Under the pieces are notes generated by a model. The model ran no database searches. It saw only the letters and a program-made list of their open reading frames with translations, and had not been told where the DNA came from. Below, in pieces: positions 1 through 9,253 of a stretch of 64,000 bases of DNA. Within the stretch, counting starts at the first letter, position 1. Each line of letters starts with the position of its first letter. A program made the position numbers and the translations under genes. This stretch comes from Deltaproteobacteria bacterium (GTDB taxonomy: Bacteria; Myxococcota_A; Polyangia; Polyangiales; Ga0077539), in assembly GCA_016704445.1 (NCBI GenBank), contig JADJAE010000027.1, positions 1 through 64,000 of the forward strand, given 5' to 3'.

Positions 1-1
1 G

Positions 2-1291
2 GCCTCGTGGGTGCCGACGCTCTCGGTCGATCCCTCGTCGCTGCCGGTGATCGAGGGCACCGTGGCGCCCGACGGGGGCCAGGTGGACTTCGGCATGGCC
101 CTGGAGTGGTTCGACGACCCGGTGCCCGGCGTGGTCGGCGGTCGCTTCCTCAGCACCTTCAGCACCCAGGTGGGCCTCGGGAGGCGATGGGCCCTCGGCC
201 TCCAGCTCCCGGTGGCGGGCTACCAGTCCTCCGCGGCCTCGGCGGACGCCTCTCCGCCCGGCCTGGGCGACGCGCGCGCTCTCTTGCGCTGGGTCCCTCG
301 GACGGCGGGCAGCGCGCTCGGCCCGACGCTCCCCACGGGCAACGCCTGCCGCCAGGGGCGCTGCTCCCACAACTGGAGCACCGGCCTCGCCTTCGAGCTC
401 GCCGCGACCGCGCCCACCTCCGGGGTCCCCTTCGCGGGCCACGGCGCGCCCACCGCGAGGCTCGACGCGACCTTCGAGCTGCGCTCCTTCCGCTACGGGG
501 CCGTCGTCTCGGCGGGCTACCTCCTGGCCTTCGGCGACGCGTCGCCCATGGGCATGGCGCAGCGCGACCGTCTGGTGCTCTCCATCGGGCTGCGTCACCC
601 GGTGGCCGCGGTGCTCGGCTTCCTCGGCGTCGCCGCTCCCATCTTCGCGGACATCGGCACCCTGCTGGCCTTCACCATGGTGAACACCATCGGGTCGCCG
701 TACCTCACCCTCGTCGGCTCGATCGACCCCAGCGGCGGCCCTGCAGCGTGGGAGATCGGCTTCGGCTCGCAGCGGCGCGTCGGGCCCTTCACCTTCACCG
801 TCGGGGGCGCGTGCGGCTACGGCGGGCTCCTCGAGGGATCGCACCGGGTCACCATCGGACTCCAGTGGCAGCCCCCCGGCGACGAGGACCGCGACGGCGT
901 AGGGGACGACGCCGACGAGTGCCTCGGGGTCGCGGGCACGGCCTCCCACCGGGGCTGCCCCGACGAGCGCGGCGACCCCGACCACGACCACCTTCTCTTC
1001 CCGGCGGACCAGTGCCCCACGCTGGCCGAGGACATCAACGGCCTCGACGACCACGACGGCTGCCCCGACCGCGACGCCGACGGCGACGGGGTGCCCGACG
1101 CGCGCGACGCCTGCCCCTGCACCGCTACGGGCGCTCGCTCCGCCCGCGGGCCCGAGCGCCGGGGCTGCCCCTTCGCCGCGCCCGACTCGACCGACCGCGC
1201 CTGCCTGACCCTCGCCGACCCGGCCCCGCCCGACGGCGGAGTCCGCCCGCCGCCCAGCGAAGGGAGCCCCTACTCTCATGAAGCGCGTTGA
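2..1291 (+). CDS. Outer-membrane beta-barrel protein with TSP3-like repeats, 5' end outside window
   Basis: The reading frame is open to the left edge and the visible N-terminus lacks a signal peptide, so the gene begins upstream. About 280 residues of alternating hydrophobic/aromatic strands with Gly turns look like a transmembrane beta-barrel. They are followed by Asp-rich calcium-type repeats (for example DRDGVGDDADEC and DADGDGVPDARDACP) of the thrombospondin type 3 kind. No OmpA peptidoglycan-binding domain follows; the protein ends in a Pro-rich tail. The stop overlaps the next gene by 14 nt, implying translational coupling. The complete OmpA relative at 13192-15135 has the same barrel-plus-TSP3 design. 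Role in the envelope is inferred only from architecture. Confidence 0.7.
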   Translation, partial: ASWVPTLSVDPSSLPVIEGTVAPDGGQVDFGMALEWFDDPVPGVVGGRFLSTFSTQVGLGRRWALGLQLPVAGYQSSAASADASPPGLGDARALLRWVPRTAGSALGPTLPTGNACRQGRCSHNWSTGLAFELAATAPTSGVPFAGHGAPTARLDATFELRSFRYGAVVSAGYLLAFGDASPMGMAQRDRLVLSIGLRHPVAAVLGFLGVAAPIFADIGTLLAFTMVNTIGSPYLTLVGSIDPSGGPAAWEIGFGSQRRVGPFTFTVGGACGYGGLLEGSHRVTIGLQWQPPGDEDRDGVGDDADECLGVAGTASHRGCPDERGDPDHDHLLFPADQCPTLAEDINGLDDHDGCPDRDADGDGVPDARDACPCTATGARSARGPERRGCPFAAPDSTDRACLTLADPAPPDGGVRPPPSEGSPYSHEAR

Positions 1292-2918
1292 CCCTGGGCT
1301 CCTCTCTCGGCGGCAGTGGCTTGGCGTGCTCGGCGCGCTGCCGGCGGCGTGCGTCCCCTCGGCGCTGCGTCCGCCCCGCTGCTACGTGGGCAGCGCGGGC
1401 GACCCCTCGTGTCGCGAGCTGCTCTGGTCGTACAACTCGATGGACTCCAGCCGGTCGACGGTGCTTCGACCGCTCGACCTCGCCGACCTGCGTCGGACGC
1501 TGATGGAGTTTCCCCTCCGGGGGCGTCGGCTGACCTTCCGCGGAGGGGGCGCCTCCCTCGATCGCCAGTCGCTCAACGACGACACGGTGATCCTCCTCGA
1601 CAACCCCTCCTTCGCCACGGTCAACATCGACCTCGACGACCCCTGCGGGCCGACGCTCACCGTCGGCGCGGGCGCCACCTGGCAGCAGGTCCTCGACCGC
1701 ACGCTGCCCCTCGGGCTCGTGCCCTACTGCACCCCCTCGGCGTCCTTCGTGCGCATCGGCGGCGGCCTCGCGGCCAACAGCTTCTCCCGCATGTCGGCCC
1801 GCTGGGGTCGCGAGGAGCGCTACCTCCGGCAGTTCACCCTCGTGGGCCCCGACGGACGCATCTACGACTGCCACCCCGGTCAGAGCCCCGCGAGCCTGGA
1901 GTACAAGCTCTTCCACGCCGTCCCCGGGGCGCAGGGCTACCTCGGGGTGGTCACCCGCGCCCGCTACGCGCTGCGGCGCATCGCCCCTGCGGGCTCTCCT
2001 CTCTGCGTGCGCACGGAGACCCGGGTGCAGACCCTCGGGCGGGGGGTGCAAGGCAACGAGACCGTCCGTAACTACCTCCGCGACCTGCGCTTCGAGTCGA
2101 AGCACCTTCCCCCCGACGCTCCGCTCGGCTGTCCCCCGGTGCCCGAGGACGACGGCAACCCCGAGACCCCCGACGGCATCTTCGGAACCCTCTGGTGGGC
2201 CCGCGACGTCTGCCGCACGATGCGTGGGCTCATCGGCCGCACGAAGTACCTGCCGGAGTCGCACGTGGGGAAGCCTCGCGGGCTGCTCAACCGGCGCGAC
2301 AGCTTCCTGCGGGTGTTCGGCGAGTACGGCTTCGTCGAGCCCGGCGGCGAGGCGTCGTTTCAGGACATCAACTACCACCTCTCCAACTGCGATCCGCTCT
2401 CCTACGACCCGGTGGACGACTTCGCGTTCTTCCAGGACGCCGACGCGCGCGCCAAGCGCTACGCCGAGCCCCGCTGGCGCATGACCGCCGCGGAGCAGGC
2501 GTACTGCATCCACCCCGACCGGGCCGGGGAGTTCCTGGAGGCGCTCGACTACGAGGTGCGCCTGGTGGAGCACTACCCCGCGCTGGTCGACCTGCTCTAC
2601 GCCCCGCGCGACCTGCGGCATCACCCGCTCTCCGCCACCTCCGACGACCGGACCATGGTGTTCACCGTCGCGTACCTCGACCGCAACGGAGAGCGCTGGG
2701 CGTGCAGCCAGGCGATGTACCGCACCCTCGCGGCGCACTGCGCCCGACTGGGCGGCAAGGTCTACCTGGGCAAGACCGTCGAGGCCGAGGTCGCGGACCT
2801 CGACGCCATGTGGTGCGCTGGCGTTCACGAGCTTCGGGCGCTCAAGCGGCAGGTCGACCGCCATGGGCTCATCGCCAACGAGTTCTGGGACCGCAACCTC
2901 GGCTGCCTCACGCCGTAG
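1278..2918 (+). CDS. Exported FAD-binding oxidoreductase (FAD_binding_4 / DprE1-ALO-like)
   Basis: A 546-residue protein. The N-terminus LSRRQWLGVLGALPAACV has the twin-arginine pattern SRRxWL, a hydrophobic stretch and a possible lipobox Cys, suggesting Tat export. Residues around 70-230 carry the vanillyl-alcohol-oxidase type FAD fold: an RGGGASL nucleotide loop, a TVGAGATWQQVLD segment and IGGGLAANSFSR, comparable to sugar-lactone and DprE1-like oxidases. The C-terminal half is less conserved to my eye. It starts inside the end of the upstream barrel gene, so the two are probably co-transcribed. Substrate unknown. Whether the flavin is covalently bound cannot be settled here. Confidence 0.75.
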   Translation: MKRVDPGLLSRRQWLGVLGALPAACVPSALRPPRCYVGSAGDPSCRELLWSYNSMDSSRSTVLRPLDLADLRRTLMEFPLRGRRLTFRGGGASLDRQSLNDDTVILLDNPSFATVNIDLDDPCGPTLTVGAGATWQQVLDRTLPLGLVPYCTPSASFVRIGGGLAANSFSRMSARWGREERYLRQFTLVGPDGRIYDCHPGQSPASLEYKLFHAVPGAQGYLGVVTRARYALRRIAPAGSPLCVRTETRVQTLGRGVQGNETVRNYLRDLRFESKHLPPDAPLGCPPVPEDDGNPETPDGIFGTLWWARDVCRTMRGLIGRTKYLPESHVGKPRGLLNRRDSFLRVFGEYGFVEPGGEASFQDINYHLSNCDPLSYDPVDDFAFFQDADARAKRYAEPRWRMTAAEQAYCIHPDRAGEFLEALDYEVRLVEHYPALVDLLYAPRDLRHHPLSATSDDRTMVFTVAYLDRNGERWACSQAMYRTLAAHCARLGGKVYLGKTVEAEVADLDAMWCAGVHELRALKRQVDRHGLIANEFWDRNLGCLTP

Positions 2919-2926
2919 GGCGCGCT

Positions 2927-2952
2927 GTAACCGTCTCCCCTCCGGCGGCGCA
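2927..2952 (+). promoter_or_regulatory. Candidate ECF-type promoter upstream of the sigma factor gene
   Basis: GTAACC (2927-2932), 16 nt, then CGCA (2949-2952) lies 72 nt before the sigma factor start. It resembles the GTAACC-N16-CGAA motif I recall for Caulobacter SigF targets. The -35-like part matches fully and the -10-like part three of four bases. Autoregulation is inferred. Confidence 0.4.
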
Positions 2953-3023
2953 CTCCCTCATTCGTGTCTGCCCTGCTCCTCCACACCTTCGCGACCGGGC
3001 TTGCTGTACGTTCCCGCGGACGG

Positions 3024-3596
3024 ATGGCCGCCGACGATCGCAACGACCCGCTGGAGGCGTGCATGGAGGCCTTCCTCCAGGGCGACGCGCGCGGCTTCGA
3101 GCGCCTCTACCGCCGCCTCGCGCCACGGCTGCGAGGCTTCCTCCGCGGCCTCTGCGGCGATCCCCGGCTGGCCGACGACCTCACGCAGACGACCTTCCTC
3201 AAGGTGCACCAGGCCCGCGAGACCTACCGCAGCGGCGCCCCGGTGGAGCCCTGGGTCTTCGCCATCGCCCGCCGCACCTGGCTCGACCACCTCCGCTACC
3301 GCCGCCGTCGTCCGGAGGCTCTCAGCGACGACGGCCAGCTCCCCGAGGCCCCCTCCGAAGGAGCCTCCCCGCGAGGCTTCGAGTCCCTCTCCTCCGACGC
3401 CCTGGAGAAGCTCGAACGCAGCCTCGGGGAGCTCTCTCCCCCGCAGCGCGAGGCCATCGTGCTGCTGAAGGTCGACGGGCTCTCCGTGGCCGAGGCCGCC
3501 GACGTGGCGGGCATCACCGCGAGCAACCTCAAGGTGCGCGCGCACCGCGGCTACGAGGCGCTGCGCCGCGCGCTGGGCGTCGGGAGAACCCCATGA
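3024..3596 (+). CDS. ECF-family RNA polymerase sigma factor
   Basis: About 190 residues, the usual ECF size. Region 2 spans roughly residues 15-85 (GFERLYRRLAPRLRGF, then DDLTQTTFLKVHQARE and WVFAIARRTWLDHLR). Region 4 spans roughly 130-185 (LSPPQREAIVLLKVDGLS with the helix-turn-helix VAEAADVAGITASNLKVRAH). The ATG at 3024 is preferred over an upstream in-frame start at 2964, because the extra 20 residues look like translated leader. Its stop overlaps the start of the anti-sigma gene (ATGA), the standard sigma/anti-sigma coupling. Relatives paired with NrsF-type anti-sigma factors respond to metal stress and drive MNIO/bufferin-type operons; such an operon lies directly downstream. Confidence 0.9.
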   Translation: MAADDRNDPLEACMEAFLQGDARGFERLYRRLAPRLRGFLRGLCGDPRLADDLTQTTFLKVHQARETYRSGAPVEPWVFAIARRTWLDHLRYRRRRPEALSDDGQLPEAPSEGASPRGFESLSSDALEKLERSLGELSPPQREAIVLLKVDGLSVAEAADVAGITASNLKVRAHRGYEALRRALGVGRTP

Positions 3597-4393
3597 GCGG
3601 CTGCGATCAGGTCGTCGACGCGCTCTCCGAGGCGAAGCCCCTCGACGCTTCGCTCCAGGCCCACGTCGCGGCCTGCGACGGCTGCCGCGCCATGGTCGCC
3701 GCCGACCAGTCGCTCACCTCCCTGGCGGCGTCGAGCTACGCCGAGGAAGAGGCCCTGCCGCCCGCGCTGAGCGAGGCCCTGCGTCGGGACCACCAGCCCG
3801 TGTCGACCTTCAGCCCGTGGCGACGCGCGCTCCCGATCGCGGCGCTCGTCGTCGCGGTCGCGGCGGTGGGGCTGGCGATCGTCCCGCGCCCCGACCTCGC
3901 GCACCAGCCCATCGGGCGCATCGCCGTGGGCTTCGTGGCGGCGCTCTCCGGCCTCGCGATCGCGCTGACGCTGCTGCTTCACGGAGGGCGCAGCGGCCTC
4001 GGGCTCCCGGCGCGCCTCCGCTGGATCTTCGTGGCCGTGGCGCTCGCCGGCTTCGAGGCGATCAACGCGGCGGTGACGGTCCCGGTGGAGGGATCGGTGC
4101 ATCTCGAGGGAGCGGCGGCGAGCGCGGGGACGTTCTGGTGCGCGCTGCACGGCGGGCTCCTCGCGGCGGTGGCCGGGGTGCTGGTGTTCCATGGGGGGAG
4201 GCGGAGCGCGGTGGTGAGCCCGACGGCCGCCGGGGCCGTGGCGGGCCTCGCGGCGGGCTTCGCAGGCGCCCTCGCCCAGCACCTGCTGTGCCCTGTGATG
4301 GACATGGACCACACCCTCTTCGCGCACCTCGCGCCGCCGGCCCTGGGAGCGCTGCTCGGCGCGTTGGCGGGACGCCGATGGCTGGCGCCGTAA
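3593..4393 (+). CDS. Membrane anti-sigma factor, NrsF/DUF1109-like with N-terminal ZAS-like motif
   Basis: A 266-residue protein. The cytoplasmic N-terminus carries H24-x3-C28-x2-C31, the signature of zinc-binding anti-sigma domains. After about residue 80 there are six hydrophobic segments. Periplasmic-side motifs FWC(183)ALH and HLLC(233)PVMDMDH give two Cys 50 residues apart within His/Met/Asp-rich context, matching the DUF1109/NrsF design in which paired cysteines sense heavy metals. It would hold the co-encoded ECF sigma factor at the membrane until metal or thiol stress releases it. It overlaps the sigma gene by 4 nt. The combination of a ZAS motif with a six-helix DUF1109 module is noteworthy. 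Confidence 0.8.
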   Translation: MSGCDQVVDALSEAKPLDASLQAHVAACDGCRAMVAADQSLTSLAASSYAEEEALPPALSEALRRDHQPVSTFSPWRRALPIAALVVAVAAVGLAIVPRPDLAHQPIGRIAVGFVAALSGLAIALTLLLHGGRSGLGLPARLRWIFVAVALAGFEAINAAVTVPVEGSVHLEGAAASAGTFWCALHGGLLAAVAGVLVFHGGRRSAVVSPTAAGAVAGLAAGFAGALAQHLLCPVMDMDHTLFAHLAPPALGALLGALAGRRWLAP

Positions 4394-4400
4394 GAAGCTT

Positions 4401-4427
4401 GAAACCGTAGAACCCCCCTTAGGCGTA
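4401..4427 (+). promoter_or_regulatory. Candidate ECF-type promoter of the MNIO operon
   Basis: GAAACC (4401-4406), 17 nt, CGTA (4424-4427), 56 nt ahead of the precursor start. It resembles the motif at 2927-2952. The site fits ECF spacing and would let the neighbouring sigma factor drive the precursor-MNIO-DUF2063 operon. Assigned by eye. Confidence 0.4.
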
Positions 4428-4482
4428 CTGTCGCCCCGACACGAGACGGGGAGGCCCTGTCTCACGAAGGAGTCGATCGAAC

Positions 4483-4959
<477 letters not shown>

Positions 4960-4962
4960 GCG

Positions 4963-5787
4963 ATGGCGCGCGTCGAGGGCGTCGGGTTGGGGCTCCGCGC
5001 CCCGCTGTTCCGTGACCTGATGGACCGGGCGCCCTCGTCGCTGCGCTGGATCGAGGTCTCCCCAGAGAACCACATCGGCCGGGGCGGCTTCTTCGAGGCG
5101 ATGCTCTCCGACGCGAGCGCCCGCTACCCCGCGGTGTCCCACGGGCTCAGCCTGGCGCTCGGCGACCGCGACCCTCCTCCCCGCGACTTCCTCCGCGCCC
5201 TCCGCGCCTTCCTCGAAGAGTTGAAGACCCCATGGCACAGCGACCACCTGTGCTTCGGGGCGGTCGATGGCGCCCACCTCCACGACCTGCTCCCGCTGCC
5301 CTTTACCGAGGAGAGTATTCGCTCGGTGGTCGACCGGGTGCGCCTCCTCGAAGACGCCCTCGGCCTCCCCATCGCCGTGGAGAACATCTCCTGGTACGCG
5401 CACCCCGGGCCCGCGGAGATGGACGAGGCCGACTTCCTCAACGAGATCACCTCCCGCTGCGACGCGCGCCTGCTGCTCGACGTCAACAACGCCTACGTCA
5501 ACGCCCGCAACCACGGCGCCGACGCGAGGGACTTCCTCCGCCGCGTTCCCGCCGACCGGGTGGTGCAGATCCACGTGGCGGGGCACTTCACCGGCGCGGA
5601 CGGCTTCCGCATCGACACCCACGGCGAGGCGGTCTGCGACGAGGTCTACGAGCTGCTCTCGCTCGCCCTCTCCCGCACCGGTCCGGTGCCGGTGCTGCTC
5701 GAGCGCGACAACGGCTTCCCCCCCTTCGAGGAGCTGTCCGCGGAGCTCGACCGGCTCGACGCCATCGTGCGGGGGGCGACCCCGTGA
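4963..5787 (+). CDS. DUF692 multinuclear iron-dependent oxidase (MNIO; BufB/HvfB/MbnB-like)
   Basis: A 274-residue protein of typical DUF692 length. It shows the TIM-barrel metal ligands of the family in order: VSPENH, SHGLSLALGD, WHSDHLCF, VENISWYA, LLDVNNAYVNARNHG, VVQIHVAGH, DTHGEAV and LLERDNGFP. Family members use a two- or three-iron centre to oxidise cysteine residues of peptide substrates and usually need a partner protein. The gene sits between a Cys-rich peptide gene (3 nt upstream) and a DUF2063 gene (4-nt GTGA overlap), which defines a three-gene RiPP operon. The assignment is strong from the motifs; the product is unknown. Confidence 0.92.
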   Translation: MARVEGVGLGLRAPLFRDLMDRAPSSLRWIEVSPENHIGRGGFFEAMLSDASARYPAVSHGLSLALGDRDPPPRDFLRALRAFLEELKTPWHSDHLCFGAVDGAHLHDLLPLPFTEESIRSVVDRVRLLEDALGLPIAVENISWYAHPGPAEMDEADFLNEITSRCDARLLLDVNNAYVNARNHGADARDFLRRVPADRVVQIHVAGHFTGADGFRIDTHGEAVCDEVYELLSLALSRTGPVPVLLERDNGFPPFEELSAELDRLDAIVRGATP

Positions 5788-6527
5788 GCGACCTCACCGA
5801 GCAGCAGCGGGCCCTCGCCAGGGTGTGCCTCGGGGCGCGGCTCGACGAGGCCTCGCTCTCCACCCTCGGCGGCGACGCTCGTCGCTGGCAGGTCTACCGT
5901 GACCTGGTGCGAGGGCGTCTCTGGGCCGCGGTGATCGAAGGCCTCCCTCGCACCCTCTCGGCGGCCGGGAGCGAGCGCTTCGGGCGGTGGTTCACGGGCT
6001 TCCTGGAGGGCGCGCCCCCGCGCACCCGCTACGTGCGCGAGGTGACCCCGGCCTTCGCCCGCTGGGTGCGAGCGACCGAGGGCGAAGGGCTCTCGTCGCC
6101 GTCCGGGTGGCTCCCCGAGGCCCTCTCCCACGACCTCGCGGAGCACCACGTCGGGCTCTCCGACGCTCGCCTCGACCCCTCGCGCCTAGCCGACTTCTCG
6201 ATGGACCTCCCGGCTGCGCTCGACCCCACGCACCGCCGACTGCGCCTTCGCTGGGAGCCCGTCGACGGCGCGTTGGTCGAGCGCCCTCGCGCGCTGCTGC
6301 TGCACCGGCACGCGACGCGACACACCGTGGAGACCCTGGAGCTCACCCCGATGGCGGCGGACGTGCTCGACGCCCTCGACGACGGGGTGACGCCCGCGAC
6401 CGGGGCCGTGCGCTCGGTGCTGTCGCGGCACGACCTGGCGGCGGGAGCGGTCTTCATCGAGAGCCTCGCCGGACTGCTCGCCGAGCTGATGGAGCGAGGG
6501 GTGCTTCTAGGATCGCTGCGGGGGTGA
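5784..6527 (+). CDS. DUF2063 / HvfC-BufC family partner protein of the MNIO
   Basis: A 247-residue protein starting at GTG 5784, inside the stop of the MNIO gene. The N-terminal ~95 residues (LTEQQRALARVCL, then WQVYRDLVRGRLWAAVIEGLPRTLSA and GRWFTGFLE) match the DUF2063 'putative DNA-binding' N-terminal domain. Structural work on homologues shows this family acts as a peptide-recruiting partner of the MNIO enzyme rather than a DNA binder. The C-terminal half has the usual pattern of a domain seen in such partners. Role here: presenting the Cys-rich precursor to the DUF692 enzyme. Last gene of the operon. Confidence 0.8.
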   Translation: MSDLTEQQRALARVCLGARLDEASLSTLGGDARRWQVYRDLVRGRLWAAVIEGLPRTLSAAGSERFGRWFTGFLEGAPPRTRYVREVTPAFARWVRATEGEGLSSPSGWLPEALSHDLAEHHVGLSDARLDPSRLADFSMDLPAALDPTHRRLRLRWEPVDGALVERPRALLLHRHATRHTVETLELTPMAADVLDALDDGVTPATGAVRSVLSRHDLAAGAVFIESLAGLLAELMERGVLLGSLRG

Positions 6528-6721
6528 CCGGGCCTGGCACCTTGCCGAAGCACCCGGGCCTTGCTACTCCCTCCGGCGCTCCGATCGACGCACCGTGTGC
6601 CGGCGCCCCAGTCCTTGGCGGCCCCCCTTACGGTGATCACCCGCCACCTCACTCTTACCCATACCCGTAACCAGAAGCGCCTCGACGCGGTGTACCGCCG
6701 TCGTTGCACGAGAGACCGACG

Positions 6722-9133
6722 ATGCAACCGTCCACGAAATCCATCCACGACCTCGAATGGCCCGCGCTCACCGCGCAGCTCTCGTCGCGCTGCCAGAGCG
6801 TCCAGGCGCAGCTCCGGGCCCGCGACCTCGCGCCCTCGGAGACCCTCGACGAGGCCCGCGAGCGCATGCGCCGCACCGCCGAGGCCCTGCGCGCCAGCCG
6901 CGATGGAGACCCGATCCCGACCGGTCCGCTGCCCGACGTCACCGACGTGCTGCTGCGCATCGACCGCGTGGCCGAGGTGACCTCCCTGGAGCTTCACCAG
7001 CTCCGCGAGGCGATGCGCACGGCGCACACCCTCCGCCGCTGGTCGCAGGCCCGCCGCGCGACGCACCCGGCGCTCGCCGCCGCGCTCCACAGCGACCCCG
7101 CGCTCGACCGGCTGCTCTCCACGCTCGACCTCGCGATCGACCCCGACGGCACCCTCGCCGACCGCGCCAGCGCCGACCTCGCCCGCTGCCGCCGGCAGGT
7201 GCACGACATGCGCGGCCGCGTGGTGCAGCGCCTCGAGGAGTTCATGGCGAAGTACGCCGCCGTGCTCCAGGACCGCTTCTACACCCTGCGCGACGGGCGC
7301 TACGTGCTGCCGGTGCGCTCGGACTCGCACATCCGCGTGCCGGGCATCGTGCACGGCTCGTCGGGGTCGGGCGCGACGCTCTTCATCGAGCCCCGGCCCG
7401 TGGTGCTGCTGGGCAACCAGCTCAAGGTGCTCACCGCGGAGATGGAGCGCGAGGAGGCCCGGGTTCTCATGGAGCTGGCGGAGCGCTGCCGCTCGGAGAT
7501 CGCCGGGCTGGAGGAGGCCCACGAGGCCTGCGTGGTGGCCGACCTGCTGGGCGGCATCGTGTCGCTCGCCAACGACCTCAAGGCCATCGCGGTGGAGCCC
7601 GAGTCCGAGCCCGTGCTCGACCTGCGGCGGGCGAGGCACCCGCTGCTGGCGCTCTCGACCGCGGGGGCGGTGCCCAACGACCTCTCGCTCCGGGCGGGGA
7701 GGGTGCTGGTGGTGTCCGGCCCCAACGCGGGCGGCAAGACCGTGGCGCTGAAGACCCTCGGTCTCGCGGCGATGATGGTGCGCGCGGGCCTCGCGCTGCC
7801 GGTGCAGGAGGGCTCTCGGGTGGGCTGGTTCGACCCGGTGTTCTGCGACGTGGGCGACGACCAGTCGCTGGCGCGCAACCTGTCGACCTTCAGCGCGCAC
7901 GTGAGCAACCTCGCGGTGGTGCTGCGAGGCGTGCGCCCCGGCGCACTGGTGCTGCTCGACGAGCTCGCCGGAGGAACCGACCCGGAGGAGGGCTCTGCCC
8001 TCGCCGCCGCGGTGCTGGAGACGCTCGCCGCGCGCGGCGCAGCGGTGGCGGTGACCACCCACTACGAGCTCTTGAAGACCCTGGCGGTGCGCGACGAGCG
8101 CTTCATCAACGCCTCGGTGGGCTTCGACCTCGCGACCATGGCCCCGACCTTCGCGGTCACCATGGGCGTCCCCGGGGCGTCGAGCGCGCTGGCGGTGGCC
8201 CGTCGCTTCGGGGTTCCCGACGACGTGGTCGAGCGGGCGAGGGGGCTCTTGCCCGAGCACGCCGGGAGCCGCGAGGACGTGCTGCGAAGGCTGCAGGACG
8301 AGGAGCGGGCGACCCGCCTTGCGCGCTCGGCGGCGGAGGACGAGTCGCGCGCCATCACGGCGCTTCGGGTGGAGCTCGAGGCCGAGAAGCACTCGCTTCG
8401 GGTGAAGGAGCGGGAGCGCCTCTCCCGCGAGGGGTCGGAGCTCGTGGGCCTGCTGCGCCGGGCTCGCGAGGAGCTGCGCGACGCGCAGGCGAAGCTGCGC
8501 CGCAAGAAGGTGGGCGAGGAGGACGTGCGCGAGGTCGAGCGGGCGGTCAACGAGGTGGCGAAGCTGGCCTCCATCGACGGCGCGCTGGGTCGAGGGCTCG
8601 AGGCGCTGAAGCCCGCCGGGGCGGGGCGTCGCAAGGTGCGCGAGGATGAGCTTCGTCCTGGGATGAAGGTCTACGTCCCAAGGCTGGGCAACACGGTGGA
8701 GGTGCTGGAGGCGCCGTCGCGGGGGCAGCTCCGCGTGGCGGCCGGGGCGCTGAAGCTGATGGTGGCCGTCGACGAGGTGCAGCTCGACGCGGGCGACGAG
8801 TCGGGCGCGGCGGAGGTCGTCCGAGGGCGCGCTCCTTCGGCGGCGGCGAGCGAGGCGCCGGGCGAGCTGGAGCGGGTGCTGCGGCTGGAGTCCAACACCT
8901 GCGACGTGCGTGGGCTGCGCGCCGACGACGCGCTGGGCATGGTGGACACCTTCCTCGATCGGGTGCTGGGCCAGGGCTCGACCACGGGCTACGTGCTGCA
9001 CGGGCACGGCACCGGGGCGCTCAAGCTGGCGGTGCGAGAGCACCTCAAGCGATCGCCCTGGGTGCGCGCCTCGCGAGCGGCCGACCCGGAGGACGGAGGC
9101 GACGCGTTCACGGCCTTCTGGCTGAAGGGCTGA
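6722..9133 (+). CDS. mutS2: MutS2 family protein with C-terminal Smr domain
   Basis: An 803-residue protein with typical MutS2 length and order. A helical core/clamp precedes the ATPase domain, with Walker A GPNAGGKT near residue 333 and Walker B LVLLDELAGGTDPEEG near 410, then the long charged coiled-coil insert (about 500-620). A C-terminal Smr nuclease domain runs from about 726 (DVRGLRADDA and VLHGHGTGALK). MutS2 acts in suppression of homologous recombination and in rescue of collided ribosomes in different bacteria, not in mismatch repair. The ATG at 6722 is preferred to an in-frame TTG 18 nt upstream. The 194-nt spacer before it shows no other gene. Confidence 0.95.
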   Translation: MQPSTKSIHDLEWPALTAQLSSRCQSVQAQLRARDLAPSETLDEARERMRRTAEALRASRDGDPIPTGPLPDVTDVLLRIDRVAEVTSLELHQLREAMRTAHTLRRWSQARRATHPALAAALHSDPALDRLLSTLDLAIDPDGTLADRASADLARCRRQVHDMRGRVVQRLEEFMAKYAAVLQDRFYTLRDGRYVLPVRSDSHIRVPGIVHGSSGSGATLFIEPRPVVLLGNQLKVLTAEMEREEARVLMELAERCRSEIAGLEEAHEACVVADLLGGIVSLANDLKAIAVEPESEPVLDLRRARHPLLALSTAGAVPNDLSLRAGRVLVVSGPNAGGKTVALKTLGLAAMMVRAGLALPVQEGSRVGWFDPVFCDVGDDQSLARNLSTFSAHVSNLAVVLRGVRPGALVLLDELAGGTDPEEGSALAAAVLETLAARGAAVAVTTHYELLKTLAVRDERFINASVGFDLATMAPTFAVTMGVPGASSALAVARRFGVPDDVVERARGLLPEHAGSREDVLRRLQDEERATRLARSAAEDESRAITALRVELEAEKHSLRVKERERLSREGSELVGLLRRAREELRDAQAKLRRKKVGEEDVREVERAVNEVAKLASIDGALGRGLEALKPAGAGRRKVREDELRPGMKVYVPRLGNTVEVLEAPSRGQLRVAAGALKLMVAVDEVQLDAGDESGAAEVVRGRAPSAAASEAPGELERVLRLESNTCDVRGLRADDALGMVDTFLDRVLGQGSTTGYVLHGHGTGALKLAVREHLKRSPWVRASRAADPEDGGDAFTAFWLKG

Positions 9134-9253
9134 AGGATCACCCCCGCCTCCACGCGCCGACTTGAGGGTCGGATATGCGTGGATGTCATTGCTGCTTGAG
9201 AGCAACCGGGGCGTTTGACCCGACGCTGGAGCTCCCCTAGTTGGTGAAGGGCA

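Noticed and set aside
6667..6691. Another GTAACC ECF-type promoter before mutS2
   Set aside because: The -10 position after 15-17 nt does not read CG(A/T)A; judged chance.
6029..9205. 1058-residue minus-strand frame
   Set aside because: Antisense shadow of MutS2 and the DUF2063 gene; low-complexity His/Arg/Leu composition.
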